Source of the DNA: Methylobacterium sp. Leaf99
Lineage (GTDB): Bacteria; Pseudomonadota; Alphaproteobacteria; Rhizobiales; Beijerinckiaceae
Reading direction: 5' to 3'
Length of the DNA: 64,000 nucleotides
Assembly (NCBI RefSeq): GCF_001422375.1
Contig: NZ_LMMU01000007.1
Location: 844,385-908,384, forward strand
This document shows positions 24,198 through 33,284 of this stretch, in pieces; the stretch's first letter is position 1, and each line of letters begins with the position of its first letter. Below the pieces are notes generated by a model that worked only from the letters and a program-made list of their open reading frames with translations, searched no databases and was not told the origin of the DNA. The position numbers and the translations under genes were made by a program.

Positions 24198-25499
24198 TCA
24201 AGCCTCGGCTTCGGCCCGCGCGTCCTTGCGGCCGAACAATTCCCGAAACACCGGATAGATGTCGCGCCGGTGGTTGACCTTGCGCATGGCGATGGCGCCA
24301 CCGGATTTGGCGAGCCCCTCGTAGGTGCGCCACAGGGTGGTGCGGTGCTCGACGAAGCCGGCACGGGGCCCGTTCTCGTCGCCGACCTCCAGATAGGCGA
24401 AGTGCTGGCAGGCGGGCAGGATGTGGGCGCGCAGGAGCTCGGTGGAGGTCGGCCCGTCCGACGAGACGTTGTCGCCGTCGGAGGCCTGCGCCGCGTAGAT
24501 GTTCCAGTCGTTGGGATCGTAGCGCTCGGTGATGACGCGCTTCATCTCGACCAGCGCCGAGGAGACCAGGGTGCCGCCGGTCTCGCGCGAGCCGAAGAAG
24601 GTTTCCTCGTCCACCTCCGTCGCCTTGTCCGTATGGCGGATGAAGACGATCTCGACGTGGCGGTAGCGCCGCGTCAGGAAGATGTGCAGCAGGATGTAGA
24701 AGCGCTTGGCGAGATCCTTCATGTGCTCGGTCATCGATCCCGAGACGTCCATGAGGCAGAACATCACCGCCTGGGCCACGGGGCGCGGATAGGGCTCGAA
24801 GCGCCGGTAGCGCAGGTCGATGGGGTCGACGTAGGGAATGCGCCTGGTGCGCTCGCGGAGCGCCGCCAGGGCCAGGAGCAGGTCGGGCAGGTCGGGATGG
24901 CTCGACGGGGTCTCGGCGATGCGCGCTTCCAGCGCCGCGACCTCGTCGGGCTTCGGGCGCTTGAGGGCGATGCGCCGGGACATGGAGTTGCGCAGGGTCC
25001 GGGTCAGGGCGAGGTTGGCGGGCGAGCCCGACACCGTGTAGCCGGCCCGCCTCAGGCCCTCGGTCTCGACCACGGACAGGCGCCGCTTGGCGAGGTCCGG
25101 CAGTTCGAGGTCTTCGAGGAAGAGCTCCAGAAACTCGTCGCGGGTGAGGACGAAGCGGAACGCGTCCTCGCCGTTCTCCTGGCCGTCCCCGCCCTCGCCT
25201 GAGCCCTTGCCGCCGCCGCCGGACGGCGGACGCTCGATGCGGTCGCCCTCCACGTAGGTCTTGTTGCCGGGCAGGATGTGATCGTGCAGCCCGGTTCCGG
25301 ACTGGCGGGAGAAACGCGGCTCCCGCACGCCGTCCAGGGGCACCGACACGCGCCCATCCTTGCCGAGGTCCTTGATGTCCTTCTCGCGGGCGGATTCCCG
25401 CACGGCGCGCTGGGCCATGTCCTTCACGCGGCGCAGGAAGCGCTGGCGGTTGGCGAGGCTCTTGCCCCCGGGATTCAAACGACGGTCGACGATGTGCAT
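24198..25499 (-). CDS. yeaH: YeaH/YhbH family protein (DUF444)
   Basis: 433 residues. It begins MHIVDRRLNPGGKSLANRQR, a hallmark of the family, and carries a low-complexity Gly/Glu linker around residues 95-112. The C-terminal half is a von Willebrand A-like domain with the metal-ion site DVSGSMTEHMKDLAKRF. It is presumed to work with the PrkA kinase and SpoVR; the partnership is known from conserved clustering and co-expression rather than from mechanism. It lies 71 bp upstream of spoVR on the same strand and 94 bp after prkA. Confidence 0.94.
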   Translation of the reverse strand: MHIVDRRLNPGGKSLANRQRFLRRVKDMAQRAVRESAREKDIKDLGKDGRVSVPLDGVREPRFSRQSGTGLHDHILPGNKTYVEGDRIERPPSGGGGKGSGEGGDGQENGEDAFRFVLTRDEFLELFLEDLELPDLAKRRLSVVETEGLRRAGYTVSGSPANLALTRTLRNSMSRRIALKRPKPDEVAALEARIAETPSSHPDLPDLLLALAALRERTRRIPYVDPIDLRYRRFEPYPRPVAQAVMFCLMDVSGSMTEHMKDLAKRFYILLHIFLTRRYRHVEIVFIRHTDKATEVDEETFFGSRETGGTLVSSALVEMKRVITERYDPNDWNIYAAQASDGDNVSSDGPTSTELLRAHILPACQHFAYLEVGDENGPRAGFVEHRTTLWRTYEGLAKSGGAIAMRKVNHRRDIYPVFRELFGRKDARAEAEA

Positions 25500-25593
25500 C
25501 CGGTGTGTTTGCCTTCGCCCTCAAGAGTCTCGCGGGTTTCGACGGGCCGGAAGCGGCCGCCGCGACGGCGGCCGCCCTCGTCGTGCGGTCGTC

Positions 25594-27546
25594 CTATCCG
25601 GCCTGCTTCACCCGCATGTACCATTCGACCAGACGGCGGACCTGCCGCTCGGTGTAGCCGCGCGCCACCATCCGGTCGACGAACTCGCCGTGCTTCTTCT
25701 CGGTGTCGCCGTCCTTCTTCGAGCCGAAGGAGATCACCGGCAGCAGTTCCTCGACCTGGGAGAACATCCGCCGCTCGATCACCTCCCGCAGCTTCTCGTA
25801 GCTCGTCCAGGACGGATTGCGCCCGCCATGCTGCGCCCTGGACCTGAGGGCGAACTTCACCACCTCGTTCCGAAAGTCTTTCGGATTGGCGATGCCGGCC
25901 GGTTTTTCGATTTTCGTCAGCTCCTGATTGAGAAGTTCGCGGTTCAGCAACTGGCCCGTCTCGGAATCCTTAAAGTCCTGATCCTCGATCCAGGCATCGG
26001 CGTAGTCGATGTAGCGGTCGAACAGGTTCTGTCCGTAGTCGTGGTAGGATTCGAGATAGGCCTTCTGGATCTCGTGGCCGATGAATTCGGCGTAGCGCGG
26101 CGCCAGCTCGGTCTTGATGAATTCGAGGTAGCGCTTCTCGGTCTCGGGCGGGAGCTGTTCGCGGCGCAGGGCCTGCTCCAGCACGTACATGAGGTGCACG
26201 GGGTCGGCCGAGACCTCCGTGGTGTCGTGGTTGAAGGTCGCGGCCATCACCTTGAAGGCGAAGCGGGTCGAGATCCCGTCCATGCCCTCGTCGACGCCGG
26301 CCGAGTCCTTGTATTCCTGCATGGAGCGGGCGCGGGGGTCGACCTCGCGCAAGGACTCGCCGTCGTAGACGCGCATCTTCGAGAAGGCGTTGGAGTTGGC
26401 GTGCTCGCGCAGGCGCGAGAGCACCGAGAACCGGGCCAGCATCTCGAGGGTGCCGGGTGCGCAGGCGGCCTGCGACAGCTCGGAGCCGGAGACCAGCTTC
26501 TCGTAGATGTGCTGCTCTTCGGTCACCCGGAGGCAGTAGGGCACCTTGATGACGTAGATGCGGTCGATGAACGCTTCGTTGTTCTTGTTGCCCTTGAAGG
26601 TCTGCCACTCGGACTCGTTCGAGTGGGCGAGGATGATGCCCGTGAACGGGATCGCGCCGATGTTCTCGGTGCCGACGTAGTTGCCCTCCTGCGTCGCCGT
26701 CAGCAGGGGATGGAGCATCTTGATCGGCGCCTTGAACATCTCGACGAATTCGAGAACGCCCTGGTTGGCGCGGTTGAGGCCGCCCGAATACGAGTAGGCG
26801 TCGGGATCGGCCTGGCTCAGGGTCTCCAGGCGCCGGATATCGACCTTGCCGACGAGGCTGGAGATGTCCTGGTTGTTCTCGTCGCCGGGCTCGGTCTTGG
26901 CGATGCCGATCTGGCGCAGGCGCGACGGCCTGACCTTGATCACCTTGAACTTCGAGATGTCGCCGTTGAACTCGTCGAGGCGCTTCAGGGCCCAGGGGCT
27001 CATGAGCCCGGTGAGGCGGCGCCGCGGGATGCCGTAGCGCTCCTGGATCTCGGCCCCCATGACCTCGGGGTCGAACAGTCCGAGCGGGCTCTCGAAAACC
27101 GGCGAGACCTCGTTGCCGGCCTTCAGCACGTAGATGGGGTGGACCTCCATCAAGGCCTTGAGGCGCTCGGCGAGGGACGACTTGCCGCCGCCGACGGGGC
27201 CGAGGAGGTAGAGGATCTGCTTGCGCTCCTCCAGTCCCTGCGCGGCATGGCGGAAGAACGAGACGATCCGCTCGATGGTCTCCTCCATGCCGTAGAACTC
27301 GGAGAAGGCCGGGTAGACCCGGATCGTGCGGTTCATGAACACCCGGCCGAGGCGCGCGTCCCTGGCGGTGTCCACGAATTCCGGCTTGCCGATCGCATCG
27401 AGGATGCGCTCGGCCGCGGTGGCGTACATCAGAGGTTCGTCACGGCACGCTTCGAGAAACTCGGAGAGGCTCATCTCCGTATCGCGGCGCGCCTCGTAAC
27501 CCCGTGTGAAGCTCTGGAACAGGTCGTTCGTCGATGGCATTGGCAT
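25594..27546 (-). CDS. prkA: PrkA family serine protein kinase
   Basis: 650 residues from the ATG at 27546, which has GAGGGG eight bases upstream; the ATG two codons later is an alternative. The N-terminal half is an AAA-type ATPase with Walker A LLGPVGGGKSSLAERLK, and LGLFDPEVMGAEIQERYGIP is typical of PrkA. The C-terminal half contains the kinase-like region reported for this family. E. coli YeaG and Bacillus PrkA act in the starvation and sporulation responses; some members may be AAA proteases. First gene of the prkA-yeaH-spoVR unit. The 200 bp upstream hold no promoter hexamers I can defend. Confidence 0.95.
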   Translation of the reverse strand: MPMPSTNDLFQSFTRGYEARRDTEMSLSEFLEACRDEPLMYATAAERILDAIGKPEFVDTARDARLGRVFMNRTIRVYPAFSEFYGMEETIERIVSFFRHAAQGLEERKQILYLLGPVGGGKSSLAERLKALMEVHPIYVLKAGNEVSPVFESPLGLFDPEVMGAEIQERYGIPRRRLTGLMSPWALKRLDEFNGDISKFKVIKVRPSRLRQIGIAKTEPGDENNQDISSLVGKVDIRRLETLSQADPDAYSYSGGLNRANQGVLEFVEMFKAPIKMLHPLLTATQEGNYVGTENIGAIPFTGIILAHSNESEWQTFKGNKNNEAFIDRIYVIKVPYCLRVTEEQHIYEKLVSGSELSQAACAPGTLEMLARFSVLSRLREHANSNAFSKMRVYDGESLREVDPRARSMQEYKDSAGVDEGMDGISTRFAFKVMAATFNHDTTEVSADPVHLMYVLEQALRREQLPPETEKRYLEFIKTELAPRYAEFIGHEIQKAYLESYHDYGQNLFDRYIDYADAWIEDQDFKDSETGQLLNRELLNQELTKIEKPAGIANPKDFRNEVVKFALRSRAQHGGRNPSWTSYEKLREVIERRMFSQVEELLPVISFGSKKDGDTEKKHGEFVDRMVARGYTERQVRRLVEWYMRVKQAG

Positions 27547-27746
27547 TCCGATCCCCTCGCGACAGCGACAGCTTCATCCTGTCTCGGCTGGGATGCAACT
27601 GACAGGCCCAGTTTTGTCGCAGTGCGGTCTACGCATGGGGGGAGCGTGGATTGCGTGCCACACCGGCGATCTCGACGGGGTCGGGACCCCGTCGATTCCG
27701 AACCGCGCGGTCCGAGACGGCGCGGTCCGGCGGAGGCCTCTTCGCC

Positions 27747-28190
27747 TCAGAGATCGGTGCCGGACTTGGCCGCGTCCTTGGCCGGGGCCTCCTTCTTGGC
27801 GGCATCGACGGTGATGCGGATGTTCTGGGTCTGCACGTTCCCGTCGGAATCCTTGACGTCGACGGTCACCTCGTCGGTCCCGGTGTAACCGTCCTTGCTC
27901 TGGTAGAAGATCGCCTGCACGGCCGCTTCCTTGCCGGGACACCGGTACTTGGCCGGCGTCTTGATCTTACCGACCTTGGTGATGAGCGAGCCGTTCCTCG
28001 GCGCGCCGCTGACGCGAATTTCCGGCATCGGCCCCGCGGTGCAGTCCTTCTTGAGGTTGGGCACGATGGCGAGGCGCACGGACTTGCCGGGCGCCGCCGT
28101 CTCGCTGCGGGTCACGGTGGTCTGGGCGAAGGCGGGCGCGGTCATCAACAGACCTGCGGCGAGGGCGGCGGTCGAACGGGCAAGCGACAT
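27747..28190 (-). CDS. Exported small Ig-like-fold protein of unknown function
   Basis: 147 residues from the ATG at 28190. Residues 1-22 are a clear Sec signal peptide (RSTAALAAGLLMTAPAFA with cleavage after AFA). The mature part carries two cysteines (NLKKDCTAG and KYRCPGK) that could form a disulfide, and a strand pattern GYTGTDEVTVDVKDSDG typical of bacterial Ig-like domains. The tail is Lys/Ala-rich. Predicted periplasmic or surface-associated. It is upstream of nothing on its strand and sits 110 bp downstream of the merR-type gene. Confidence 0.72.
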   Translation of the reverse strand: MSLARSTAALAAGLLMTAPAFAQTTVTRSETAAPGKSVRLAIVPNLKKDCTAGPMPEIRVSGAPRNGSLITKVGKIKTPAKYRCPGKEAAVQAIFYQSKDGYTGTDEVTVDVKDSDGNVQTQNIRITVDAAKKEAPAKDAAKSGTDL

Positions 28191-28300
28191 CGAGAACACT
28201 CCGGAGCGGCCCACGACCCCATGCGACGGCATCGGGTTAGGCGAACGCGTCCGGTCGATGTGGGGATGCGAGGGCCACCCGTCGAGCCCGGGGACAGGCG

Positions 28301-28816
28301 TCAGACGCCGCCGGGCGCGCGCGGCTGCACGTCCCCGTCGGCCATGCGGCCCAGCTCCGCCAGGATCGCCCGGCAGGCGTAGAGGTCCTGAAGCGCGGCC
28401 CCCAGGGTGTGGTGCGCGTCCGGCGACACTCCGCCCGGCTCCGCATCGGCCTCGACGGCGTCCTCGTGCCGGTCCTGCCCCGCCGGCAGGGACGGCGCCG
28501 CCACCTCGGCCTCGCCCCGGCCGACGCTCTGGACGAAGCGCACGCCCTTCTCCCGCAGGATGCCCTGCGCGCCCTTGATGGTGTAGCCCTGTCCGTGGAG
28601 CAGGCACCGGATTCCCCGGAGGAGATCGACGTCGTCGGGGCGGTAGTAGCGCCGTCCGCCGGCGCGCTTGACCGGCCGCACCTGGGCAAACCGCGTCTCC
28701 CAGAAGCGCAGGACGTGCTGGGGGACTTCGAGGTCGTCCGCGGCCTCCTTGATGGTGCGGAAGGCCGTGGCGCTCTTCTCCTGCGGATCGCGCGGTTCGG
28801 CGGCGACGAACGGCAT
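28301..28816 (-). CDS. MerR-family transcriptional regulator
   Basis: 171 residues from the ATG at 28816, which has GAGG six bases upstream; an ATG at 28828 overlapping the ihfA stop as ATGA is the alternative start. The winged-helix DNA-binding region is residues 18-88: [26 protein letters not shown], and [20 protein letters not shown]. The C-terminal region is short and acidic with no metal-binding cysteine set, so it resembles the small MerR genes that routinely follow ihfA in Alphaproteobacteria rather than a metal sensor. Last gene of the plsX-fabH-ihfA operon; target genes are unknown. Confidence 0.9.
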   Translation of the reverse strand: MPFVAAEPRDPQEKSATAFRTIKEAADDLEVPQHVLRFWETRFAQVRPVKRAGGRRYYRPDDVDLLRGIRCLLHGQGYTIKGAQGILREKGVRFVQSVGRGEAEVAAPSLPAGQDRHEDAVEADAEPGGVSPDAHHTLGAALQDLYACRAILAELGRMADGDVQPRAPGGV

Positions 28817-28824
28817 GGAGGACC

Positions 28825-29148
28825 TCATTCGTCGTCGTCGTGATCGCCGACGCCGTTCATGCCGTTGATGCGGGCCTTGAGCACGTTCGACGGCTTGAAC
28901 ACCATGACCTGGCGCGGCTCGATGGCCACCTCGACGCCGGTCTTCGGATTGCGGCCGACGCGCCGGCCCTTGCTGCGCACCACGAACGAACCGAACGAGG
29001 ACAGCTTCACGGTCTCGCCGCTGGCGAGGCACGCGCAGATCTCGGACAGCACCGTCTCGACGAGGGCCGAGGATTCCGTGCGCGAGAGGCCGACCTGCTG
29101 GTAGACGGCCTCGCTCAAATCGGCGCGTGTGACCGTCTTTCCCGACAT
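28825..29148 (-). CDS. ihfA: Integration host factor subunit alpha
   Basis: 107 residues. HU/IHF fold: an N-terminal [19 protein letters not shown], the conserved [20 protein letters not shown] leading into the DNA-inserting arm, [10 protein letters not shown] and the C-terminal VVFKPS-like [17 protein letters not shown] bends DNA at specific sites as a heterodimer with IhfB (not in this window). The acidic tail GDHDDDE is longer than in E. coli. It follows fabH by 94 bp and overlaps or abuts the merR-type gene. Confidence 0.96.
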   Translation of the reverse strand: MSGKTVTRADLSEAVYQQVGLSRTESSALVETVLSEICACLASGETVKLSSFGSFVVRSKGRRVGRNPKTGVEVAIEPRQVMVFKPSNVLKARINGMNGVGDHDDDE

Positions 29149-29242
29149 GCGTCTGTCCCCGCGGCAATTCGAATTTTATTGGTTATCTCTCTGAGGGGGC
29201 ACGCTAATCGGCGTCGATGCCGGGGTCAACCGTACAGACGGA

Positions 29243-30220
29243 TCACCACCGGATCAGGGCGGCGCCCCAGGTGAAGCCGCCGCCGATGGCCTCGATCATC
29301 ACGAGGTCTCCGTCCTTGATCCGCCCGTCCTTGCGGGCGACGTCCAGGGCCAGGGGAATCGACGCGGCGGAGGTGTTGCCGTGCCGGTCCACGGTCAGAA
29401 CCACCTTGTCGCGGGCGATGCCGAGCTTGTCGGCCGACGCCTCGATGATCCGCCGATTGGCCTGATGCGGCACGAACCAGTCGAGGTCGTCCGCCGTCGT
29501 CCCCGAGGCCCGGAACGCGTCGTCGATGACGTCCGTCACCGAGCCGACGGCGAAGCGGAACACCTCCTTGCCGGTCATGCGCAGGTGCCCGGTGGTGCCC
29601 GTCGAGCCGGGACCGCCGTCGACGTAGAGCTTTTCGCGGTGGCGCCCGTCCGAGCGCAGGCTCGACGTCAGCACGCCGCGATCGGCGCTCGTGCCCTCGC
29701 CCGCCCGGGCTTCGAGCACCACGGCGCCGGCACCGTCGCCGAACAGCACGCAGGTGGTGCGGTCCTCCCAGTCGAGCAGACGCGAAAACGTCTCGGCGCC
29801 GACGACCAGCGCCCGCCGGGCCGCGCCGGTGACGAGGAACTTGTCGGCGGTGGTCACGGCGTAGACGAAGCCGGCGCAGACGGCCTGGAGATCGAAGGCG
29901 ACGCCACCGGTCATGCCGAGGCCGGCCTGGATCTGCGTCGCCGTCGCGGGAAAGGTGTGGTCCGGCGTCGAGGTGGCGCAGATCACGAGGTCGATGTCGG
30001 CGGCCGTGAGGCCGGCATCGTCCAGTGCGGCTTTCGCCGCGCGGGTGCCGAGCACCGAGGTCGTCTCCGAGGCATCCGACAGGTAGCGCTGGCGGATGCC
30101 CGTGCGCTGAACGATCCACTCGTCGGAGGTGTCGACGGTCTCGGCCAGGGCGGCGTTAGTGACGCATCGGGCCGGCAGGGCGGAGCCGCAGCCGACCACC
30201 ACGGAGCGCAAGCACGTCAT
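29243..30220 (-). CDS. fabH: Beta-ketoacyl-ACP synthase III
   Basis: 325 residues from the ATG at 30220 (MTCLRSV), preceded by GAGGA. The catalytic triad is visible: Cys115 in [11 protein letters not shown], His252 in VPHQANRRI and Asn282 in [13 protein letters not shown]. It starts fatty-acid synthesis by condensing acetyl-CoA with malonyl-ACP. It follows plsX with 28 bp between them, the standard arrangement, so phospholipid precursor synthesis and chain initiation are co-expressed. Confidence 0.97.
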   Translation of the reverse strand: MTCLRSVVVGCGSALPARCVTNAALAETVDTSDEWIVQRTGIRQRYLSDASETTSVLGTRAAKAALDDAGLTAADIDLVICATSTPDHTFPATATQIQAGLGMTGGVAFDLQAVCAGFVYAVTTADKFLVTGAARRALVVGAETFSRLLDWEDRTTCVLFGDGAGAVVLEARAGEGTSADRGVLTSSLRSDGRHREKLYVDGGPGSTGTTGHLRMTGKEVFRFAVGSVTDVIDDAFRASGTTADDLDWFVPHQANRRIIEASADKLGIARDKVVLTVDRHGNTSAASIPLALDVARKDGRIKDGDLVMIEAIGGGFTWGAALIRW

Positions 30221-30248
30221 CGAATCGTCCTCGCCTGGGCGGGCCACT

Positions 30249-31283
30249 TCACGAGGAAGCCCCCGCCGGTGTCAGTTCGAGCATGTCGCGGATCGTTCGC
30301 ATGAGGTCGTGACGCGCCATGTCGTGGGCGAGGTCGACGGCCGCCGCGAAGCCGTGCGCGTCCTCCGAACCGTGGCTCTTGATGACGATGCCCTCGAGCC
30401 CGAGGAACACGCCGCCATTGGCCCGGCTCGGATTCATCTTCTCCCGCAGGGCCTTGAACGCGTGACGGGCGAAGAAGTATCCGATCTTGGCCGACAGGGT
30501 CCGGCTCATGGCCGCGCGCAGGTAGGTGCCGATCTGCTTGGCCGTCCCCTCGGCGGTCTTCAGGGCGATGTTGCCGGTGAAGCCCTCCGTCACCACCACG
30601 TCGACGGTGCCCTTGCCGAGGTCGTTGCCCTCGACGAAGCCGTGATAGCTCAGGTTCGGCAGGTCGGCTTCGCGCAGGCGGCGCGCCGCCTCCTTCACCG
30701 CCTCGTTGCCCTTCATCTCTTCGGTGCCGACGTTGAGCAGCCCCACGGTGGGGCGGTCGAGATCGAACACGATCCGGGCCATGGCCGATCCCATCAGCGC
30801 CATCTCGACGAGGTGGTCGGCGTCCGTCCCGATGGTGGCGCCGACGTCGAGCACGACGCTCTCGCCGCGCACGGTGGGCCACAGGCAGGCGATGGCCGGG
30901 CGCTCGATGCCGGCGAGCGTCTTGAGGCAGATCTTCGACATGGCCATGAGGGCGCCGGTGTTGCCGGCCGAGACGGCGGCATCGGCCTCGCCGTCCTTCA
31001 CCGCCTGGATCGCCTTCCACATGGAGGACTTGCCGCGGCCGGTGCGGACCGCCTGGCTCGGCTTCTCGTCCATGGCGATCGCCACGGCCGTGTGGCGGAT
31101 CTCAACGGCACCGTTCAGGCGCGGCTCGGCGGCGACGAGGGGCGTCAGCACCGCCTCGTCGCCGAACATCAGGAACGTCATCTCGGGATGGCGCTCGCGG
31201 GCGATGGCGGCGCCCGGCACCACCGTGGTGGGGCCGTGGTCGCCGCCCATGGCGTCGAGCGAGATGCACACTCTCTGGGACAT
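30249..31283 (-). CDS. plsX: Phosphate acyltransferase PlsX
   Basis: 344 residues, family length. Recognisable blocks: [12 protein letters not shown] at the N-terminus, [43 protein letters not shown] and the C-terminal [19 protein letters not shown]. It converts acyl-ACP to acyl-phosphate for PlsY, a peripheral inner-membrane step of phosphatidic acid synthesis. First gene of a plsX-fabH-ihfA-merR operon. The DUF177 gene ends 140 bp upstream on the same strand, without an rpmF between, unlike the enterobacterial arrangement. Confidence 0.97.
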   Translation of the reverse strand: MSQRVCISLDAMGGDHGPTTVVPGAAIARERHPEMTFLMFGDEAVLTPLVAAEPRLNGAVEIRHTAVAIAMDEKPSQAVRTGRGKSSMWKAIQAVKDGEADAAVSAGNTGALMAMSKICLKTLAGIERPAIACLWPTVRGESVVLDVGATIGTDADHLVEMALMGSAMARIVFDLDRPTVGLLNVGTEEMKGNEAVKEAARRLREADLPNLSYHGFVEGNDLGKGTVDVVVTEGFTGNIALKTAEGTAKQIGTYLRAAMSRTLSAKIGYFFARHAFKALREKMNPSRANGGVFLGLEGIVIKSHGSEDAHGFAAAVDLAHDMARHDLMRTIRDMLELTPAGASS

Positions 31284-31423
31284 ATGGAGTTCGCCGAAGG
31301 CCTCGTGATCGAGAAAGCGCGTGCGAACGAGGGCCGGATCGGGGCGGCCTCGGTCACGGCGCGGCGGAAAATAGCGACTCGCGCCCTCCGGGCAAACGAA
31401 ATCTGACGGGCCGACCCCGCTCG

Positions 31424-31933
31424 TCAGTCCTTCCCACCCCGCAGGGCCCGCAGGCCGGCCAGCGGCGCGTCCTCCGGATCGGTCTCCGCCGCCTCGAAGG
31501 TCGCGCCCGGCTTACGCGGATACGGGTCGAGGCCCATGGCCAGGAACTCCGCGGTGAGGAGGCCGAAATCGACGCGCCCGTTCACGATGGCGTCGGGGAC
31601 GTCGATATCGTCGGCGTCGTGCCCGGTGGGGATCTCGCCATCGGTGTAGAGGACATCGACGGCCTCCGACACGGACGCCTCGAACGGATCGAGGCTGACC
31701 GTGCAGATCTGCGTGACCACGGCCGCGACGGTCCCCGTCACCGTGAGGTTCTCCAGGGTGCCGCCGACCCGGAAACGTCCGACGAGGTCGCGGATCGCCG
31801 GGATGCCGAAATCGCTCGCCAGGGCCGCGCATTCCTCCGGCGTCGCCGTGACGATGAAATCGCCCTGGGCCCGCGCCATCCGGTCGACCCGGATCGAGCG
31901 TGAGAGCGGACCGACCGCCTGATCCCGTGTCAT
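31424..31933 (-). CDS. DUF177 (YceD) family protein
   Basis: 169 residues. The family's core is visible: [20 protein letters not shown] with the conserved Cys, then an acidic region ([20 protein letters not shown]) and [20 protein letters not shown] near the C-terminus. DUF177 proteins influence 23S rRNA accumulation and are usually found near plsX, as here. The start ATG overlaps the stop of the UQCC gene (ATGA), so translation is coupled. Confidence 0.93.
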   Translation of the reverse strand: MTRDQAVGPLSRSIRVDRMARAQGDFIVTATPEECAALASDFGIPAIRDLVGRFRVGGTLENLTVTGTVAAVVTQICTVSLDPFEASVSEAVDVLYTDGEIPTGHDADDIDVPDAIVNGRVDFGLLTAEFLAMGLDPYPRKPGATFEAAETDPEDAPLAGLRALRGGKD

Positions 31934-32499
31934 CGCGAAACTCCCGATTGCTCCGCCGTCCCGGCGGGTGGTTGGACGGCGGCAAAACGCGGCCCGGCGA
32001 CGACGAGGGCGTCGAGGTCGAGGCTAGCCAGCGCCCGGTCGCTCGCCATCACGTAGCGCGCGAGCCCCGCGGCGTCAGCCGCATGGTCGACGCCGAGGAC
32101 GTTGCGGGCCAGGGACCGGGCCAGGGCATCCGGATCGGCGGCATCGAGGGCGGCATCGTAGCCCGCGGCCCGGCCGTAGAAGGCAGCGCCGAGCTTCTTC
32201 ATGCGCTTGGGCACCCCGAAATCACCGATCCCGCTCTCGCGCAGGGAGGAATCGAGCTGGAGGAAGACCGCGTTGACGAGGTCCTGCGCCACCTCCCCCG
32301 CCGGGTCGGGAAGCCGGTTGAGGCGCCGCAGCACCAGGATTACGTGCAGGCTGAGGCACTCGAATCGCCCCTCGACCGTGTCCGGCACGCCGAGCGCCGT
32401 ATAGAGCGCGGGGGCCCGCGCCGCCGCGTTGATGCGGACGTGGAGGTCACGGATCATCGCTTCGCGCGGATTCACGCGCCCGAACAGGCGGCCGATCAT
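31930..32499 (-). CDS. Ubiquinol-cytochrome c chaperone (UQCC/CBP3) family protein
   Basis: 189 residues. The helical family domain shows ALYTALGVPDTVEGRFECLS, LHVILVLRRL, VNAVFLQLDSSLRESGIGDF and PKRMKKLGAAFYGRAAGYD, the last matching the conserved core of mitochondrial Cbp3. In mitochondria this protein assists cytochrome b synthesis and bc1 assembly; the bacterial homologue is thought to act in bc1 assembly at the inner membrane. Overlaps the DUF177 gene by four bases and is divergent from bamE. Confidence 0.93.
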   Translation of the reverse strand: MIGRLFGRVNPREAMIRDLHVRINAAARAPALYTALGVPDTVEGRFECLSLHVILVLRRLNRLPDPAGEVAQDLVNAVFLQLDSSLRESGIGDFGVPKRMKKLGAAFYGRAAGYDAALDAADPDALARSLARNVLGVDHAADAAGLARYVMASDRALASLDLDALVVAGPRFAAVQPPAGTAEQSGVSR

Positions 32500-32708
32500 G
32501 CGCCACTCCTTCCGGCGTGGACGACGGCGCGGAGCGGATGGGGAGGGGCCGGGTGTGGCCCCGCTTGCCTTGTCAAAACCATAACCCCGCGGTACGGCAA
32601 CGAATGGTCAAGGTGCAACCGTCTTCGCGCCTGCCCGGGAATTCCGTTGCCGTGTCGGGCTCCCCGCCGCAGACGCGTTCAGTTCTTCAGCAAGATCAAG
32701 GGTGGTCG

Positions 32709-33206
32709 ATGTCGCGCCGTTTCGTTTCGCCGCTCGCGCGTCTCGCCGTCCTCGGCCTCATCGGCACCGGGCTCGCCGGCTGCATCGGCGAGGATCTCCG
32801 CCACGGCTACCAGATCGATCAGGCCGCCCTGGCGACGGTGAAGCCCGGCATGAGCGCCGAGCAGGTTCTGACGATCCTCGGGACGCCCTCCACCGTGTCC
32901 ACGGTGGGCAACAAGAGCTGGTACTACATCAGCCAGAACACCCGCCGCACGGTGCTGTTCCTCGGCGAGCAGATCGAGGACCAGAAGGTCACGGCCGTCT
33001 ACTTCACCCCGGCCTTCAAGGTCGAGCGCGTGGCGCTCTACGGCCTGCAGGACGGCAAGGTGTTCGACTTCATCGAGCGGTCGACCCCGACGAGCGGCGC
33101 CGACCGGGCCTTCATCAGCCAGCTCTTCCGTGGCCTGACCCGGTACGAGCCCTTCGGCAGCGGCAAGGGCGCCAGCGTCGTTCCGGGCGCCCGCGCCGGA
33201 CAGTAG
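32709..33206 (+). CDS. bamE: Outer-membrane assembly lipoprotein BamE (SmpA/OmlA)
   Basis: 165 residues from the ATG at 32709; the open frame begins further upstream. A lipoprotein signal ends in LAGC, with the lipid-bearing Cys25. The mature protein matches BamE: VKPGMSAEQVLTILGTPSTV, SWYYISQNTRRTVLF and VTAVYFTPAFKVERVALYGL. It supports the BamA machine that inserts outer-membrane proteins. It is longer at the C-terminus than the E. coli protein, with a polar Gly/Ser tail, as usual in Rhizobiales. A terminator follows. Confidence 0.95.
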   Translation: MSRRFVSPLARLAVLGLIGTGLAGCIGEDLRHGYQIDQAALATVKPGMSAEQVLTILGTPSTVSTVGNKSWYYISQNTRRTVLFLGEQIEDQKVTAVYFTPAFKVERVALYGLQDGKVFDFIERSTPTSGADRAFISQLFRGLTRYEPFGSGKGASVVPGARAGQ

Positions 33207-33231
33207 CGCTCCGACACGTCACACGGCCCGG

Positions 33232-33263
33232 GGCCGCTTCCGTTCAACGGAGGCGGCCTTTTT
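33232..33263 (+). terminator. Intrinsic terminator after bamE
   Basis: A 12 bp stem (GGCCGCTTCCGT paired with ACGGAGGCGGCC, one G-T wobble) with loop TCA is followed directly by TTTTT. It starts 25 bases after the bamE stop. Confidence 0.88.
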
Positions 33264-33284
33264 CGTCTGGGGGAATGAAAGGCC

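Noticed and set aside
24126..24369. Long upstream extension of SpoVR to 25524
   Set aside because: The extra frame overlaps yeaH in another phase and reads as Arg/Pro/Gly-rich noise; the ATG at 24126 has a ribosome-binding site and begins the conserved region.
27547..27746. A TGGCAC sequence suggesting a sigma-54 promoter for prkA
   Set aside because: No TTGC at the required spacing; the match is limited to the -24 element.
25360..27888. Plus-strand open frame of 842 codons antisense to prkA
   Set aside because: Shadow frame; the minus-strand PrkA has all expected motifs.
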